64,000 nt of DNA from Euwallacea fornicatus (lineage: Eukaryota; Arthropoda; Insecta; Coleoptera; Curculionidae), in contig NC_089578.1 in the NCBI RefSeq assembly GCF_040115645.1, positions 1,960,001-2,024,000 on the forward strand. Reading direction: 5' to 3'. The position numbers were made by a program, and so were the translations under genes. The stretch's first letter is position 1; every line of letters starts with the position of its first letter. Shown in pieces: positions 25,977-37,300 of the stretch. Under the pieces are notes generated by a model. It was not told the DNA's origin. It ran no database searches and saw only the letters and a list, made by a program, of their open reading frames with translations.

Positions 25977-27333
25977 ATGTCAGAAGAAGACAGATTATTG
26001 AGAACCATTAAACATACGATTCCATTTGACGTTCTGAATGATGTTTTAACGTAAGTGTAAATTAAGTACATTCTATTTCTCCCTTAAACACCTTGTGTAT
26101 TGACTTTTATACAGTTTTAAACACTTATATCTAGACGATTTCTAAAATGTTTTGTTCGTCGTCCTGTTTTTGTGGAAAATTCAATCTCGATATTTCTTTT
26201 ATGTTTTATATTAGACGGTTCATTATTCTTGTTCCTGAAGCTGCTAAAGAGAACCTCATTCGTATCTGCTTTCAAATAGAGTTAGCTCATTGGTTTTACT
26301 TGGACTTTTATGTGGGTAATGATGATCGTTGTAAGACTTGCAGTATTTATGAATTTGCAGCACATGTTTTTCAAGTAAGTTGTGAAAATTTGAATTTCGT
26401 TGTACTGTTAAACTGTACTATTAAACATTATTTTCATTTAGCATATTCCGTCCTTGAAATCAGAAATACCCAGACTTGGCGAAATATTATGTGAGTGGCG
26501 AGAGTATAAACAAAATGTTCCCACATATGGTGCCATTATCTTGTCAGAGGGATTAACTCATGTTTTGTTAGTTCAGAGTTATTGGGCAAAAGCGTCTTGG
26601 GGATTCCCAAAAGGTGAATGACATTAGATAATAATAATAATAAATTGAACTTTAGAGATCAATTAACGGTTTACAAAGTTTAACCTTTTGTTGCATTTTA
26701 TTGATCCCAAATAGGTATTTTCTGCCGAAACTAAACTATTGATTTAATATTCCAGGAAAAGTAAACGAGGATGAAGACCCAGCACATTGCGCTATTCGGG
26801 AAGTTTACGAAGAGACTGGCTTTGATATCACCGCTTATTTAAACCAGGATGAATACTTCGAATCGATCATCAATGACCAACTAGCTCGGCTTTACATCAT
26901 CAAAAACGTCCCGAAATCGACGGAATTTAAGCCTCGCACCCGTTGTGAAATAAAAGCCTGCAGTTGGTTCGCCATATCGGATTTGCCAAATAATAAGAAA
27001 GATTCGACTCCGAAAGTGAAAATGGGCGTCAGCTCTAACTCTTTCTTCATGGTGCTGCCATTTATAAAGCGCATAAAAAACATCTGCAGTGGACAGGGTA
27101 GCGGCGCGAGACGAAATCGGCAAAAGTCTACAAGCGACGTTGATACCGCTGGTAAAGGTAAGACCAAAGCAAAAAATGATATTGATGAGGCTAAAGGAGC
27201 TAAAAAACGCGAAAGGAGACATAGTAAAAGGCAGCTATTTACCGAAGATGATAATCGGATTGTTGAGTTCACTGCTCCATCTTGGATGAATTTCAAATTC
27301 AATCGGATGGCGATACTGGAGTGTTTGCGCTGA
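25977..27333 (+). CDS. Dcp2: mRNA-decapping enzyme 2 (Dcp2)
   Basis: Four coding exons, 25977-26050, 26215-26374, 26442-26613 and 26756-27333, join in phase to 984 nt (327 aa). The N-terminal regulatory domain carries the diagnostic FQIELAHWFYLDFY at residues 44-57. The Nudix fold follows, with PTYGAIILSEG, then WGFPKGKVNEDEDPAHC and a complete Nudix box from Gly136 to Gly157: Glu142, Arg150-Glu151, Glu154 and Glu155 are all in register. NDQLARLYII and the Box B region come next. The enzyme hydrolyses the mRNA cap to release m7GDP in cytoplasmic P-bodies, activated by Dcp1. The tail is short and very basic (RRNRQK, KKRERRHSKR) and ends in SWMNFKFNRMAILECL, which matches the conserved C-terminal box of animal Dcp2. 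The protein is shorter than human (about 420 aa) and much shorter than fly Dcp2. Confidence 0.95.
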
Positions 27334-27864
27334 AATTAGATGATGAACTTACGTGGAGAGAGTGCAGATGTTAAGTTCGCTGCGGAAGATGTATAGAGTG
27401 ATGTAATTTGATTTGAGTTTTATGAATGGAAGTTCATTTTTTATGTTTCTATCGGGGTTTTGTTTGTTCCAATAGCATTTTTTACGTAAAAGTGAAATTG
27501 TAGACTTTGATTTCCGTAATTTCTATGGGAGTTCTTTTTATTAAATTGATATTTGGTGAAAACGAAAATATGTTCGTTAATACGAGAAATTATAGAATTC
27601 ATTAAGAAACTTTAGTTTCATGTTGTTCTCACTAAGTCTACACACATGCTAGTATCCGTCCTGCTTCCTTCTCAGAGCCTCTTTTGAATCTCTCAAATAC
27701 TTTGTTCAAACAAATTATCCGGTTCCTACAGTTTTTTTTCTCAAAAGGTATTAGTTTCGTTCTTTTTGAGTTTTACGTGTTTGTAGTTTACACTATGTAT
27801 GCCCGTGGTTTCTGCTCCCTATCCCGTAGTGCTTCTTTCAAGGTATTTTCCAACAGAAAATAAA
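27334..27864 (+). terminator. Dcp2 3' untranslated region with AATAAA at 27859-27864
   Basis: From the stop codon to this hexamer the sequence is non-coding, T-rich and free of splice-like signals. AATAAA at 27859-27864, in the context AGAAAATAAAATTAA, is the best-placed polyadenylation signal, giving a 3' untranslated region of about half a kilobase. Cleavage would be expected 10-30 bases further on. Confidence 0.4.
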
Positions 27865-28813
27865 ATTAATACATGTTTTGTAAATAATCACAAGCGAGTA
27901 ATCAAATGCTAACTAATTAAGTGGCAAAACTGTAGGTCAACAATTGGCATAAAAGTGTCTTTAAAATTATTATAATGTGCGTGCTTTGTGATTGTGTTTT
28001 CACCGGCGCTGCAACTGGTCTGTAAATCGTATTGCGTAAATATATAGATGTGTTTTGTGTTTTCGATAAGTTCATAGTAGCCACACCAGATCTTTGTACT
28101 TGAGATTGAAAATCTCTTAAATGATACTCTTAAAATTTGAAAATTGGTAAATTTTGGTTTAAGTTTTTTGATACCGAAGATTTTCTATTTAATTATAAAA
28201 TTTTCCACATATTCGCGAGTCCTCTAAAATTTTCTCATTGTATTACTATTTGGAGCAACAATCATCTGATAGCGTTCTTCTATTTGATCGAACATGAGAA
28301 TTTTCTTAATCAGAAAAGATATTTACGTACTTTTCAAAATTTACCAATTTCAATAGTTCAGTAATCTACCTCAAAAATGCTTTAAATTAATTTTTTCAAG
28401 TTGCTTTATAATCCTACATAAGTACCTGATTGCGATTTTTTTCAGAATTGTTAGTTATTTTTCAATTTCGAATTCATAAGTTTTATTAATCGTTGTAATA
28501 TTTAATAAAATTCATAGCATACACGATTATGGTGGAACCACACATCAACAGACAGAGATGGTTCCGCACGAAAGTCCACCCTAAAATTTGACTCGACTCA
28601 TGCGATGAATTTCTATATTTTACCAACTGTCCGTTAAAAAAAAATGTTTACAATTACCTGGAATCACAAAAAAAAAACAAATTATTATGAACGCTTTCGG
28701 ACAGTGTCATAATTTTTCACAAAATTTGCTAACTTTCGTCTTCTGTCAGTGCTGATATAGCAGTACTACTCGTATTTAGCTATTATTTTAGTTATAAATT
28801 TACATATTATTTA
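27865..28813. other. Intergenic, nothing recognised
   Basis: This is AT-rich sequence. A plus-strand frame at 28137-28364 has no ancestry I recognise, and its composition (phenylalanine, isoleucine and leucine rich) is what AT-rich non-coding DNA gives. Confidence 0.5.
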
Positions 28814-29029
28814 TTAAGACACCGATGGTGTTTCCCCCACCCTCCAGATGGTACCCAATTCTTCGCCTGTACCATAATAACTACCGGCATGGAAACGCCA
28901 CACTTCGATGATTAACAAACTCGCATTCGCGGTGTCGATCATTTCGACTACAGTCGACGGGCCGTTGCTGAAATTTGAAGAACTGACATATATCCGGTGT
29001 TCGTTTCGACCCGCTAACGAATTGAGACT
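28814..29029 (-). CDS. Isolated coding-like terminal exon, unknown product
   Basis: On the minus strand, after a CCACAG acceptor-like site, 71 codons run to a TAA stop. The frame includes AGRNEHRIYVSSSNFSNG and IIEVWRFHAGSYYGTGEELG. Base composition is clearly more balanced than the surroundings, and the frame looks protein-like (mixed charged and aromatic residues, no low complexity). AATAAA overlaps the stop and would serve as a polyadenylation signal. I do not recognise the family. No upstream exon on the minus strand could be identified between 29.03 and 34.3 kb, and the tract before the acceptor is A-rich rather than pyrimidine-rich. It may be the last exon of an unrecognised gene, or an old gene fragment. 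Confidence 0.3.
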   Translation of the reverse strand, partial: SLNSLAGRNEHRIYVSSSNFSNGPSTVVEMIDTANASLLIIEVWRFHAGSYYGTGEELGTIWRVGETPSVS

Positions 29030-32000
29030 CTGTGGTATTTTTATCGTTTTTTTTTTTTTGTTTAAGTGATATGTGATTAAGGATATGGTGAGTAGTATGA
29101 AATGGAACTTAGGTAGATTTATACGATTTTTTAGTTTTTTATTATATTATCATTCAGGTAACGGAGCGATCCAAAAAAGAAAAACTTAATTTTCATTCAT
29201 TTTATTTACTCATTAATTATACAAATTATTCATGTTCAGTAAGCCGAAAATAGTGTCCTTGTTAATCTTTCTTTCTGCAACATTATATGTAAGTAGTAGG
29301 TACGACTTTCACCCTTGTTCTCCATAACTAAAAACCCATGAACTACATTGTATTATCTTTCAATATCTTATGTTAAGAATAGTTATTGATACATGTGATA
29401 TTCACACAGTTTCATTAGGAGACGCAATAAAACGGAACAATTCAAGTTGTCAATAGATTTGATTGCTTTGTTTCATAATTTTTATATTTATTTATATTAG
29501 TTAAACTGTTAATTTGAGTGTGAATTGATATTATCGAATCAAAAATTCAATCAAAAAAATATATATTCGAGTGATTATTGAGTTTCGAGTTTCTATGTAC
29601 CTTTTCCGAATGTTCTTCAAAGTTTTCAAAACTGTTATTCTGTATTCATATTATTGTACAACATATCTGATGAGCAACACTAAAAATTTACATTTACTGA
29701 GAAGAAGCGTTAGTATATGAAAGGTAAAAAAGTACATGAAAAAAGGAAAATAAAAAATAAAACCACTATAAATAAATTGAAATATAAGCCGCTAACAATA
29801 ACTTCAAGCATAACGAATTTAATAGAACTTGGAAAGAAAAAATGCAGAGTACGTCTAAGCAAAAAAAAAACAAATAAACTAAGAATCAGAGATAACGAGG
29901 AATAGAGTAGGTCCCTCTATAACACAATTGATACTTTCGATGTTATATATGTCCGTATTGTACGAATCTCTTAAATTATATGTACATTTACAGGGCCCTG
30001 CAATAGTGGATCACACTTGCTTAGCTTTTTTTTATCAATGAAATTAACATTTTTCTTTCTGCAGAATTACACAGTACATAAAGTGCATTTCCAGAAATTA
30101 TGTGTTAAAGTAGAGGGTACCCTATAAAAGTATAATGATATACAACTTCGTTATTTTAAGTAAATTCTCTATTGTCTATTATTTTCGGACACCTCACATG
30201 AACTGAGGTTAAAATAACAAAAATTGAGTGGTTCAGGTATTAACTTTAATTTCTTCTATTGATGCATCTTCTCTAGATGAGCCATGGGGGTAATTTCAAT
30301 GAAAACGATTTCAGTAAAAAAATAAAATTTTTCCACTACGTTTGCGTATCATTACCAATTCAACCCTAACTTCCGCAAGGCCGAAACATTCGCCGTAACC
30401 ATTTCCTGTCGAAACAACCCAAACACGTTTCATTCGCTCTGCAGCTTTTAATGGTATCACCCCCAATATCTTTTGCCATTGACCTTATGTGCAGTCACTG
30501 CTTCATTGTCATGGTATGGTGGGCGAGTTAAATCAATATTGTTTAACATAAAAGTGGAATTCTGCGGGCATGCTACCTGAAAATTTAATATTCAGTTCTT
30601 GTTTCAGTGAACGTTAAATTGTGCACAAAAAATCGCTTCGTCGTAATCACTTGGGGCATAATATATTGACTCAGTGCCCAAATAAGTGGAGTAATTTAAT
30701 TTCTGAGGAATAGAAACGGCATGCTACAAAGAAATCGCCTTTTCATTTACTACCAATTGATTCAGATATGAATAAAAAAAGTTGATTTCTTCGGTCAGAA
30801 TATAGTAATTTGGATTTTATTCACTCACGTTGCGTAAAAAATAAGCGATCTAGAGAACTGAAACTCTCATTCCTTTTCGAATATTTAAATGGATGTTTTT
30901 TCACTTAATTACCAGCATTTTGTCGAAGTTTCTTCATGCCCATAATTGCATCTAACGACTTATTATTTTTTGGCCTAATTCAAGATTAAACCTGTTTAAA
31001 CCCAATGTTCTTGATGAAGAATTAAAAGGAATCACAAACGTTAAAAAATTACTTAAACCGTGTAAATACTTTAAAACTAGATTAATCAATTAAAATATAT
31101 ATTTTCCTAATAAATCGAGCATTTTAAGCAATAAATATTTAAAGGCAGTAAATTTCATAAAACAAGCATAACACTATGCCATTTTTAATATAAATAACAG
31201 CATGTGCATGCTAGCAGTAAAAGCTTAATAGGAAAAAGAAGGAAATGAGTACCCATTTGCAATAACTCAAGGCATTAGCAGTTATCATTTTTTAGCCTTA
31301 TTGATGGTTTAATATTAGTAATTTATTATGTACTTATATACCGAATCTAGTTTGCAACAAATTGCTTGATTTCACCGAACACAACTTAATGATATATTTG
31401 TCTTCAAAATGGGGACAATAACTAGTGGGACTGATGTTTTCCTCAAACTGCGAAAATGCTACCGAAACTAACCTATATGTATATTGCAGATAAATATGTA
31501 CACTACCACTAATTTTTCAAGCTTCATTGCTGATTAAAAATCGAAAGGATCTGCTTTCAAATGCAGTAAATTTAATCAAAGTAAACTATTTTTAAATATT
31601 ATCGAAAGTTAATTTAGATCCGCTCGATTAGGTCTCTATAGCTGTGTGAAACTTTAACTAATTTGTAATGCTTATTCTTACTCTAAATTATTTGATGGAA
31701 AGTACTCAGAGAAGAATACGGTGAACGAGATTCGCCTATGTTCACCGAAGATAATAACAGGTAATCAAACAATCAATGAGAACTAGGGCAAACTTGCAAT
31801 GCAATAATTGCGGGGAACGGGTTTTATATGAAAACAAAAACGACTTTTATAAATTTCGAGTAAAGATAAGATATTCTTTTGTTGGATTAGTCTTGTTTCA
31901 GTTAATCGAAAATCCATTTTTTAAAAAACTATTAATAAAATTAGTAAGTAGAATTAGCTGAACGGTTTATTTTCAATAACATTTCTATGCAATATACAGG

Positions 32001-34290
32001 GTGTCCGAAAATAATATTTAAATATTTTGGAAGGTGATTCTAGAGATTAAAATAATTTAAAAGATGTTCTTATAAACATACCCCAAAGATGTTTCTTAAA
32101 CGGGTGGGTGTCCCTTAAAGGGGGAACACTGAAAATTGTTTTTCTGCAATGTTTTCGAAAAGGTTTGCGTTAATATTGGGAAATTCGGTATACTATAATA
32201 TGTTGGTATAAATAAACTTTTTTTGTATTAATAATTACACATTTTAGTCAGGGGCGTCATATACAGGAGGTCTGCAACGTAAATGTTGCGTTAACTTTTT
32301 TGTTTGTGACATTTCTTAATTTTTGAAATCAAATTACTCAATTACACATTTTTTTAAGTAAAGTTATTAAAAAATATATTGCTAACCGAGCAAATGCTCA
32401 ATTAAATTGTTATGGCAAAATGCGACCAATCTCTTGGGTTCGAACAGTTTCAGGATAAAGTGAACAAAAATTGGGTTCAAAGTTTGGCAATAATTTCTGA
32501 CAAATACGAAGGTGAGAACAATAATTACCCATCTCTTGGGACATATCTGATATTGCGGTAATGCGTTACTTAATTATTCAACCTTCTTCGGCCTTGCATG
32601 CACGACATTATTGCAAACTTATTTTTAACGGTATTGCATAAACGAGTGCAAAACTAAATGAGAAAACAATATGTCAATAAAACCACACTTAAACTTGTTA
32701 GACGCCTATTTCTTTTCGTTACGTAGTAACTTTCTAAGACTAATTTGCTAATTATTCCAATAATCCACGGTGAATTATCCTTAAGCAAAATACCTATCCA
32801 TTTGTGATAGGTTCCCTACCAAAATGGAATTTCAGGATTTTACTTCTTGCCCACCGCAAAAAATATGTTTGCACTGTCCCAATGGAAATCAAATTTCGGC
32901 CTAGAATTGCTGTTTTAACTACAGAGAACTTCCGCAATCAATACGACGCCTATTAGAGAAGGTGTAATTTTAGGTCTTCCTTTTTTTAACACAACTAGGA
33001 TTTTTTCATTTTATTTAAAGATAAAACTTAGCTGCTGGATTACACTTCTGACACCTGATTATAAAAATGTCACACGTCTAAAGCGGGGAAATAGTTCACA
33101 TAGAATATCGTCATTGTCATGTTTTTGGACACTATGACGAAAATCAGTGCATCTATGAGATTTATAGACTCTTCCTCCGCCGTAAATTTTTTTCTACACG
33201 TAATTACAAAGATTAAGATCCTAAATTGTAGGTTTAATTAGACAGCAGAAGACATAAATTAAAAATTTCTCTAAAAACATTTGGAGACATGCGGATGTTC
33301 TGCCCCATTGCCCATCAGTGAAATCAATTTTATCTCGGGAACTAAAAAAGTACGATACCGACATATGTTTGAATGGCAAGAATCGTGATTACCGTGCATA
33401 AATCAAATGCAATTATTTTGATATCTCTTTTGCATAGCTTGAGGTCGCAATTAGACGTGATCTAGTTAAAACTAGTTTTGTGAAATTCTACAGATGTTTA
33501 ATTTTAGATCTGAGTTGGTGTAAAGTAATGATCGTGATATGCAAATGATAATTTTGAAAGTTAATGCCTTAAAGGAACATATAAGGGTTCTTAAAATAAA
33601 TAATAACAATAGGCGCAGATATTACGTAATACCAAAGAACAAGTCGTTGATCAATGAAAAGTATTACAAAATTTTCAAGTGTCGCGGTTTTGGCTCTTCA
33701 AGCTAAAAGCCCGATTAACTTAAAGAAATCATTACAGTAATTAGTTTTTGTGGTCAACGCGAATATTGATAATAATCACTGTAATATCGCATGTCAACTG
33801 TTAAAAATCTCCTTAGACCAATAAGTACCTGCGTGAGTATCATTACTCAAATGAACATATGCAATGCTATAAAAGTTGAAAAAAAATGTATGCGAAACTT
33901 CTGCATTCCTTGGGACGCTCATAACATTAGCTATAAAAGCGAAAGTTTTTGAAAACGTTGCCAGAACTCGATAATTAATTCTTCACACTTAACTAAAACA
34001 ATCGGCTTATTAACGTAATGGGTTCAAATTAGAGGTATCATGAGGTACCAAGATGCTTCTTGAAACATGACATACAAAGCTATATTTACACAATTTTTTG
34101 ATCTCCATGGTCAGTATTCGTAACAAATCTGGTCAACGTCCGAACTAAAACGGTTCCAGTGGTTCCACTTCATGGCCTATAACGGAAGGTTCCGTAATTG
34201 GTAAACAGTGCCATGAGAATTGTACTAAAATTTCGTACTTGTTGAAGTTTCTTATTCAAAAACAAATTTTAGTTTCCGTTTTTCTTTCAG
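29030..34290. other. Intergenic/upstream region of the cadherin gene
   Basis: More than 5 kb of AT-rich DNA contains no convincing gene. At 31997 a transposon end with the motif CAGGGTGTCCGAAAATAAT follows a TA, typical of the ends of mariner-like non-autonomous elements. I could not find a matching right end. A similar motif in the opposite orientation lies near 30185, but the two point away from each other and so do not bound one element. The cadherin 5' non-coding exons and promoter probably lie in this interval. Confidence 0.45.
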
Positions 34291-34305
34291 ATGGACCATA
34301 CGTAA
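34291..34305 (+). promoter_or_regulatory. Short upstream frame in the cadherin leader
   Basis: Directly after the TTCTTTCAG acceptor that ends at 34290 lies ATGGACCATACGTAA, a four-codon frame that closes 15 bases before the presumed cadherin start at 34321. In an mRNA spliced at this acceptor the upstream ATG would be met first, so it could lower translation of the main frame. Confidence 0.4.
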
Positions 34306-34320
34306 CCCGCAATATCGAAA

Positions 34321-37300
34321 ATGAAACACAACGAAGGACTTCGGACTGCAATTAAAAATACTCAAAGGACATTTAATGGTTTCTTTGTGAAAATTAAATT
34401 CAAATTAACTTCCAATGGACAAAGTAGCATTAGGTCTTTTTTAATGTTAACTGTCTTGATTTATGCCTTTAGTACAGTAGCGTCCAATCGGCCTCCCAGA
34501 TTCCTGATCGATGGACAAACTGAAATTGTTTTAAGACTGAAAGAAGGGGAAGAGACACCTGTAGGTAGGAAAAATCCTATTTAAGACGTAAATTAAGAAT
34601 CCTTTCTAGTACATATTGAGACGTTTCTTAAAAAAACATTACAAATTGAGACATGCAATAGAGATTGTGTAGGAGTTCCGTGACTTATTTTTGTCGTTTT
34701 TTTTTCATCATAAATGTGCAAAAAGAATGTACTCGATATTGGATGCCAAACTTTTAATGTGAATTAACAGAAAAATAAAAACCTCTTTTAATTTACATAG
34801 TGAGGAATATACTTTTTTTCTGCCTTACCTGCGCCTGTGATAGGTCAAGGTTGCAAATCCAAGTTTTTGTCTCGAAAATTATTTATCTCTGCAACAACAT
34901 TATCAATACCAAGATTGACTTTTGGCTTGCTTAGCAATTGTAGAGCAAACATGTTTCTTATTTCACATTTTCGCTCGATGTCCTCTTGCACTTTGAAATC
35001 CAAATCAGTAAATTGTATTTTTAAAACTGCCCACTCAGATATAATACACAGCGTTTGTAAAAAATTTTGCAACACGTTTATAATTTTCATAAGCCTGATA
35101 TATTTTCAAAATGTTTAAACACGTAGAATTTTATTTAAAAAAAGGCATTTAATGCATTATTTTCTATTTAAAATTTTTTCACCTCTATCCAGCTGTCTAT
35201 GTATAGAACTGTAGGAGCTACTATAGAAATTTTATATGGATGATTTTTTTTTTCGTTTTAAAACATTGCTTACTGATTTTGCAAATATATGAAATTCGTC
35301 GGTAAATTTGCTGGTAGAAGGTATCGAATTTTTATCAATAGATAAAAGAATGTCATGTGTAACATGTGAAATGATATGAAACACACCTCTTCGTAAGTTC
35401 TTTTGCGATCTTCACGAAAATATTTTGCATCTAAAAAATTGTTTACATCGAAAATGATTTGGATTGTCTATATCTTATTGTGATTTTTTTCACTCTTTTT
35501 CAAAATGAAATAAGAATGCATTGTCTATCGAGGAAGCAAATATTAATATTCTTTGTCTTTATAGGATATGGATTTTCTCGTTTGTGTTATATTTTATTTT
35601 TTTAAGGAAACTATAGATGTAATTTTATTTGTTTTGATTATACATTTAATTTATTACTGAATTATCTTTAATTTAATACACCGCAATGGATAGTTTTCCA
35701 TTTCAAAAATAAAAAGTTAGTTGAGATAGTTGGAAAAGGGTGAAAAATTTTGAACATCTAAAATAAAGCATTAAATGCCCTTTTTAAATAAAATTATAGG
35801 TGTTTAAGCATTTTTGTTTAATATAGGATTTATGAAACTTATAAACCTGTTGCAATACTTTTTATATGCGTTATATACAACTTTCTTGCCATTACACATT
35901 ACACAAATGTTTAGGTTCCTAAATTGTGGCATGATGTTTGCATTCATATTACCCAATTCACTGTTGGCATTGATTACTCTCTAGCCCTCTACAACACCCC
36001 GTATAACAAATTCAAAGCCTGAAATGAATCCTTTCACTACTGTTTTTTTTTTTTTTTATAAATATCTAAACTAGATCACTTAAACAACTTAACGTAAGAC
36101 CCGTTTAAAATTGCAGTACCTGGTCATTTCTGGGACAAAAACGGTAATGCCTAGTGAACCGCTTCAATGTCCTTCTTTATGTTAATGTATAAAATTCCTA
36201 ATAGACTTTTATAAATCAGGGTGTTTGAACATTTATGTGAGCTATGTAAAGTGTGTTTACAATGAACCAATTAGTAATGAGCAACGGAATCTTGGATGTT
36301 AATGCTAATACGACGAAGTTTTAATTAATTTTGGCCAGTAAAATGAGTTATTTTCGTCTGTAAGTACACATTTGATGAAGACGACTATCTTAATTATGAT
36401 TAAATTTAATACTAATTTGTACGCAATAGTAAATTCAGTTAGAGATAATTGCGATTTTGTTGTCCTTTCGTGTGATTAGAAGCTACCACATATTAGTCTT
36501 CTTAAGTTTCGAGTCAAATTTCTATCGCCATAGAGATATCTAAGAAATAAAGTTACTGTGCATAAAATGCAATTAATCGAAGATAGGAAAAGATTCTAGC
36601 ACAAACCAAGCAACAAACAGATTTCGAGTATTTAACGAGTCTCTAATTTTGTCGGAGCTTGGCAACTTCCTTGTATTTCGTCAAGATCGCAATTGAAAAC
36701 GTTACTATTTATAATCCTGCACCTACTAAATTTATTACTGAAGATCATTTCTATGCACCCACCGCTACAAAAAATGTTTGCCTGGAAGCGGTCGTCGTTG
36801 ATTTCAATTGAAAATAACAGAATGATTCTACTGTAACATGGTCAAGATCAAATCTTAGGAACACTGGATACACGAACCAATTATGTAAAATATCTCCAGA
36901 GTAACATACAATGTTCGTAGATCACCCTTGCGATCAATTTATATTCAGAAGCCATCACTCTAAATATAATAAGAAACGTAAGTCATCAAACGAAACGGTG
37001 ACACACAAATCGAAAGGGTCAACGAAATGAAGCATTAACAGACACTTAGCAACGAATAAAACATGAGCCATTGTGTGATCAATCAAGCGTACAACACTCT
37101 AAACTGTCTTATAAAATTCTTCTTATTCCTTATATAACACCTTTTTAACCGAATATGTATACCGGTTTTCTGATTATTACCTGTTCAGATCTCATTAGAT
37201 ACAAAAGGAGAAACTACTCACCAAAGTTAATTTTTTTTCATAGATATTAAACTGTGGCAAACAGTAAAAATTGGCATTTTCGTATAACTAATCCAATATT

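Noticed and set aside
26881..27302. Minus-strand frames of 113 and 136 codons
   Set aside because: They lie opposite the last exon of Dcp2, whose plus-strand frame carries the conserved Nudix-side and C-terminal motifs.
30180..32010. Opposed transposon-end motifs near 30185 and 31997 considered as one element
   Set aside because: The ends point away from each other, so they cannot bound a single insertion.
32444..32456. GGGTTCGAAC as a tRNA B box
   Set aside because: No A box at a suitable distance and no cloverleaf could be drawn around it.
34837..35118. Overlapping frames on both strands (93 and 81 codons) in cadherin intron 1
   Set aside because: The minus-strand frame looks slightly protein-like but matches nothing I recognise and runs into the inverted repeat; not enough to call a gene.
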